Assembly: GCA_030407005.1 (NCBI GenBank)
Contig: JAUDYN010000004.1
Coordinates: 3,968,001 to 4,032,000, forward strand
DNA length: 64,000 nucleotides
Source: Desarmillaria ectypa
Taxonomy: Eukaryota > Basidiomycota > Agaricomycetes > Agaricales > Physalacriaceae
Direction of reading: 5' to 3'
Of this stretch, positions 60,227 to 64,000 are shown piece after piece. The notes under the pieces are model-generated. The model worked only from the letters and a program-made list of their open reading frames with translations. It had not been told where the DNA came from and searched no databases. Each line of letters begins with the position of its first letter. Positions within the stretch are counted from its first letter, which is position 1. A program made the translations under genes and the position numbers.

Positions 60227-61671
60227 TCAAAGTTGGTGGCGAACTCGAGCCTCAAAGGTATCAGCCAGCCACTCAACTATCAGTGGCGTTAACACGCTTA
60301 ACCTCTCTTCTTTCAGGATAAAGTCTAGTATCGGCGCATCATGCTCGCCATCCTTCTCCACGACAAACCTCACATCTCGATGGAACGGCTTCAAGCACTG
60401 TTCATAAAACCATCTAGTATTCTTTTCCAAGAAATCCCATTCTCCCACCGTGATGAGGATACGACCAATGGTTTCGTCCGACGGCTTGAACCACTCCTCC
60501 GGAGCCTCTAAACCATCCGCGTACGCGATATCACCCTCAGGGACGTCCTTGAGAAATGTTTGACAAACTTCACGGTGGAATTCAGCCGGTAGGAAATCAC
60601 GCCTGTGTAGGGCTTCTAGTTGTGATAAGGGCATTTCCAAGGTCCTCTTGGCTCCTACAAAAGGGGAAACAAGGAGCAAACCACGAAGACGTGCCACGGT
60701 CTTCGGCATTGTCTGGACGGAGCGCAGGGGGTAGAGAATGTGGGAGAGAAGCTGCAGAGCGAGGTTCCCTCCTGCGGAGTCACCACCAAGAATTATGTTC
60801 TCGGGAAGGACGCCTGCTGCTATGAGGTGGTTAAAGCCGTCAGTCGCTTCGCGCAGCTGGCTGGGGAATATGGTGTTGGGAAGGAGATCTGGTGATGTGT
60901 GATTAATGTGTGAGGGGGCTTGTTGAGATGGTACTACGCACTGTATGCAACGATGGCGATACCGAGGTCGAGGTCATGCTTCTCGAGCTCTAATTGCATG
61001 TACCGTAGCCAGGAGAACGTGCTCGTACCGGCGCCGAGCATGTATCCACCTCCTGGAATTATTCAGTTAATACATTCTCTAGTCGTAACGCGACAATGAA
61101 TACATGATAAAACGAAATTGATCTCGCGAACTTATAATCAGAGACGCGGTGCAGTCATCAGATCAGAAGCGCGTCTTCGCACCATTCCGATCCTGATGAA
61201 CGGCTCGCTCTGCGACAGCGAAATTGGGCCAGCAGCGTTTGTTCTCAGATGTACGAGTCGCCAAAAGTTGAGAGGAGAGCGATTAACTCACCGTGGCAGT
61301 ACAACATCACTTTATCCAGGCGTTTTGGTCCGACCCATAAGAGCTTAGCGCCATTACACAGCTCTTCGATGTTCGCTTCCAGGCCAGTCGCCGCCGTCCA
61401 GGAGGTGTAGTTGGTGAGAGATTCTGGCGTAGGTAGCCTTTTACGATATCTCAGAAAAGTGGTCGTCATCACCGAGGTGCATATTTGCTTCCAACTTTTG
61501 TTGCGTTCGTGTGTAAAAAATGAGGTGAAAAGACGCCATGGGAAGTGTATTGCTGGATTCAAGAGATATCAGCGCATTTGGAGGTTGAATCAATATGATT
61601 ACAGGTTACCGAAGCGGCATGCTCCGAGGAAAAGCGTTGCTTTTTGGGAAAAGGTCAGTTGTTCTGGCATT
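60227..61671 (-). CDS. Alpha/beta-hydrolase (HSL-type esterase/lipase)
   Basis: The oxyanion motif HGGG is formed across the intron 61053-61291, the nucleophile elbow is GDSAGGN, and the catalytic Asp/His region is VGEWDFLEKN and DGEHDAP. The last exons are 60942-61052 and 60227-60888. The N-terminus most likely begins at 61671 with MPEQLTFSQKATLFLGA, an anchor-like helix typical of this family. However, the only splice pair I see between that exon and the next (AIHFPWRLFTSFF) is out of frame by one base, so there is either a frameshift near 61605 or a wrong start. The downstream part is intact. Confidence 0.72.
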
Positions 61672-63423
61672 GCCAAATCGCATTTGAACAATATAGTATC
61701 GTCGTCGTCGTCGTCGTCGTTGGATGCGTAAAAGATGATCTTCGAGGGAATAAGTATACGATGGGCCACGGCCGGAGCGAAGTATCCGTCTGTCAGAGGA
61801 TATTACGAGTTCAAGTTGTTCATCCGGAATATTCCGTTACAAGTTTGGTAGGTCAAGCTCAACCAAATAAAGCGGACCTTTCACACTACCACCAAATGTC
61901 GTTTCTGCTGGCTTTTTTCGTGACTTCATCTCCTGTACAATGTGTCCCTGATACCACTTTAGAGCTCACTTGCAGCACTGGGATCTAGCAAAGATGATTT
62001 GGTAGCCAGATCTCGTACGTCAGTTGGCGGGCTCTTTTGCGCTGCTCTCAAAGCCTGGTTTTTTAAGGTAGGAAATGCGATACATAGGACAACTTTACGG
62101 ATACGAGTGGCCCCAGCTCTCTATGTTGTGCATACATATGGTCCAGGATATTGGCAAAACTCTTTGCTGTCGTCCTGATTTTCTGGGCCAAGGCAACCCC
62201 TCTGGCAAAGCCAGAGATACGACGCAAGGTGATACCTATCCATATTCCTGGACACAGCGTAACCAGGATTTGATACTCTCCTCGGCATCGCTGAATGGAT
62301 ATGTAGTAACAACGTTGCGAACCACATAATCTTATCAGCTATCACTATTGCAATCGAAGCCAGAGGAGACCTTCATCTCGTGGTATTGACGATTAGACGA
62401 CTAGTCAGTCATACCCAGTCTTGTCCGGCTCTCTCTTTTAATACGTGCCATGCATCGTCACGACCTAGACACTGAACAGAATCCAAGAAGGATCAGGTAT
62501 ATCTGTGCAGCCAAGGTTATGTAGGGCATTATTGGTACATCACTAGGTCTCGGTTCTTGCAGTGCTACTTTCACCAACACGTTGTGGGGATCCTGACGGG
62601 CGCTTCCAATGAAGGCACAATTCAGCCCTGGGACTGCGTCATCGGAAACGTTTTCTAAACCCCGATAGTTTGAGGCCATTCGGACAGTGGGCTATGGTCC
62701 GGGAATGCTTGCACGACGGCCGCTGCCGTTTGTCGTCTACCATATCGTTGATACGGCGACTTGCCCTTCATCAGTTTCGATAATGTCTATTGTAAGCACT
62801 TCATATTCCCCTGGCAAACAATTTACTGATGATACTGGTGGAGTGCTTGTATGGAATGGACTGGTGCCCAGAGGCGGAGACGTTGTACAGCATTGCTGTC
62901 AATAATCGTCGCGATGACTCTTTCCGTATACATTTCTACCTATGGTAAAAGATCGGAATGACTGAAAACGACTTGCGATCACTGATAATATACCCAGGGT
63001 CGGTGGAATCAGCATATGATTTACGGGCATAGCCCCGATTGTTAGGATCGTCTGTTGTTAGACGAGGTCGGATGTCACTAACGAAACTCGTTGCACCCCG
63101 CCGAGGCCATAGAAGCTAGTGATGAAGATTCTATACTTCGGTGTGTGATATATCTACGCATTCTTAAAACTGGATAGAAGCTAAGATGGTGTTACAGGTA
63201 CCAGGGCACATTAAGATTGGTCAAGGTACAAGCTCTTCATCGTCAAGGAGACATCCATACATTGTCACACTAGACCAGGGGCGATGTGCGCTTCGAGGCG
63301 CCATCATCTCAACTGGGTTATGCAGGGCTGTGTCGCGCCGGGCACAAGCTGTGGACTGACGCCCTGTTAAGCATTGCTAATAGGCTGTATCGGAACCGCC
63401 CTTTCAACATAGAGAAAGCGGCG
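61672..63423. other. Intergenic, nothing firmly recognised
   Basis: A tcg microsatellite of about seven units lies near 61701-61720, upstream of the esterase. A 73-codon minus-strand ORF (62458-62679) is protein-like but unidentified. Confidence 0.35.
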
Positions 63424-63425
63424 GG

Positions 63426-63432
63426 GTATAAA
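63426..63432 (+). promoter_or_regulatory. TATA-like box of the DUF6699-type gene
   Basis: The string tataaag lies 25 bp before the ATG at 63451. This is close for a TATA box, so the first ATG may not be the true start; the ATG at 63466 or 63490 is possible. Confidence 0.4.
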
Positions 63433-63450
63433 GGAAGACCACGTTTCTCG

Positions 63451-64000
63451 ATGAACAGATTCACAATGCCCCGCCACATCTCATCCAAAATGCCCACCAC
63501 GAAGACGGTTCGTTTCGCGGACTCGCCCAACGACACGTACTCGTATGATTCGGACCAGGCGCCTTCACCAATTGCAACCCGATCATCTCAGAGGCTGTTT
63601 GGAAGCCCATCGGCCGGCCAGGAGTTGCCCAGCATGTATTATCATTCTCGGTCGGTGAATGATACTCCGTCTCCCGAGTATTATCAGTCTCCATTGCCAT
63701 CTTCGCCGAGCTTCTCTTCATTCACAAGTTCCACATCTTCTCCTTCCACCGCCTCCCCTCCCCCACTGCCGCCGTCTTCGTTTCACCCACCGCCAACGCC
63801 TAATGGTCTCCAGAGCACCATCAGTCTCCCGTCAGTGGAAGAAGACTTTGGGCCAATTACCGTTGAACTGCATGAATACCTCCGCCCGCCTCACTTCGAC
63901 ATCGACTTGTCAAAGGACATTTCGCCATACATCCCTGAGCTCTCTGACGCACCTGCTACCTCTCCTCACCTCCCCGGAGGCATGATCCTCGTTTCCAAGT
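63451..64000 (+). CDS. N-terminal part of a DUF6699-type protein, cut by the right edge
   Basis: A frame opens at 63451 (MNRFTMPRH) and stays open to the window end, 183 codons. After a short basic start (TKTVRFA) there is a long Ser/Pro-rich disordered region with poly-Pro stretches. Near the edge comes a more ordered segment ending GGMILVSK, which I recall as preceding the DUF6699 domain of agaric proteins. That domain itself would lie beyond the edge, so the family call is an inference. In-frame ATGs at 63466 and 63490 are also possible starts. Confidence 0.6.
   Translation, partial: MNRFTMPRHISSKMPTTKTVRFADSPNDTYSYDSDQAPSPIATRSSQRLFGSPSAGQELPSMYYHSRSVNDTPSPEYYQSPLPSSPSFSSFTSSTSSPSTASPPPLPPSSFHPPPTPNGLQSTISLPSVEEDFGPITVELHEYLRPPHFDIDLSKDISPYIPELSDAPATSPHLPGGMILVSK

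Noticed and set aside
1..64000. CRISPR arrays, bacterial operons, transposase or reverse-transcriptase genes
   Set aside because: None seen by eye: no regularly spaced repeats, and no recognisable transposase, DDE or RT motif in the provided frames. This does not exclude eroded elements at 38.5-41.7 kb.

Overview
The window looks like nuclear DNA of a filamentous basidiomycete, most likely an Agaricomycete (mushroom-forming lineage). The signs are genes cut into many exons by introns of about 46-70 nt with GT/GC...AG borders, families expanded in agarics (DUF6534 membrane proteins, F-box proteins with a coiled coil ahead of the F-box, DUF6699-type protein, GRDP/DUF1399 proteins), a myosin-motor chitin synthase, and no operons. 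Exon structures were worked out by hand from splice sites, reading phase and remembered family patterns; no alignment or database search was possible.

Layout. 0-5 kb is a gene graveyard: an unidentified partial ORF, a broken aminoglycoside-phosphotransferase-like kinase gene, and a decayed fragment of a group III (Nik1/Os-1 type) hybrid histidine kinase that keeps only its N-terminus and HAMP repeats. 6-7 kb holds a weak unidentified gene. 8.2-9.5 kb is a Lunapark (ER junction) gene. 11.8-12.9 kb is a two-finger GATA factor behind a long non-coding 5' region. 14.7-16.6 kb is a frame-broken relic that may be HAM1/BPI-like. 17.5 kb carries an intron-containing tRNA-Arg(TCG). 18.1-19.7 kb is a histidine acid phosphatase (phytase) and 20.4-21.9 kb a tandem dual-specificity phosphatase whose second domain has lost its catalytic cysteine.

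22.6-32.4 kb is the housekeeping core: a 2011-residue myosin-chitin synthase and the COPI beta' subunit (Sec27), transcribed divergently from a 191-bp gap. Both belong to secretion and cell-wall delivery. 33.7-35.2 kb is a conserved-looking Cys-motif protein, 35.8-36.3 kb a small uncertain membrane gene, 36.4-37.9 kb a GPI-anchor-like GH16 glucanase. 38.5-41.8 kb looks empty. 41.8-43.8 kb is a cytochrome P450, convergent with a 13-exon DUF6534 membrane protein. 46.9-53.8 kb holds two tandem GRDP paralogs with Gly/Cys-rich tails. 55.2-56.4 kb resembles a 3-methyladenine DNA glycosylase. 57.6-60.0 kb has an F-box relic beside an intact F-box gene. 60.2-61.7 kb is an HSL-type alpha/beta-hydrolase, and a DUF6699-type gene runs off the right end.

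Nothing here is a clear new multi-gene system. The observations most worth checking are the tandem Cys/Gly-tailed GRDP pair, the MPG-like protein, the pseudophosphatase fusion, the microexons (9-14 nt), the three GC-AG introns, and the two decayed kinase genes at the left end.
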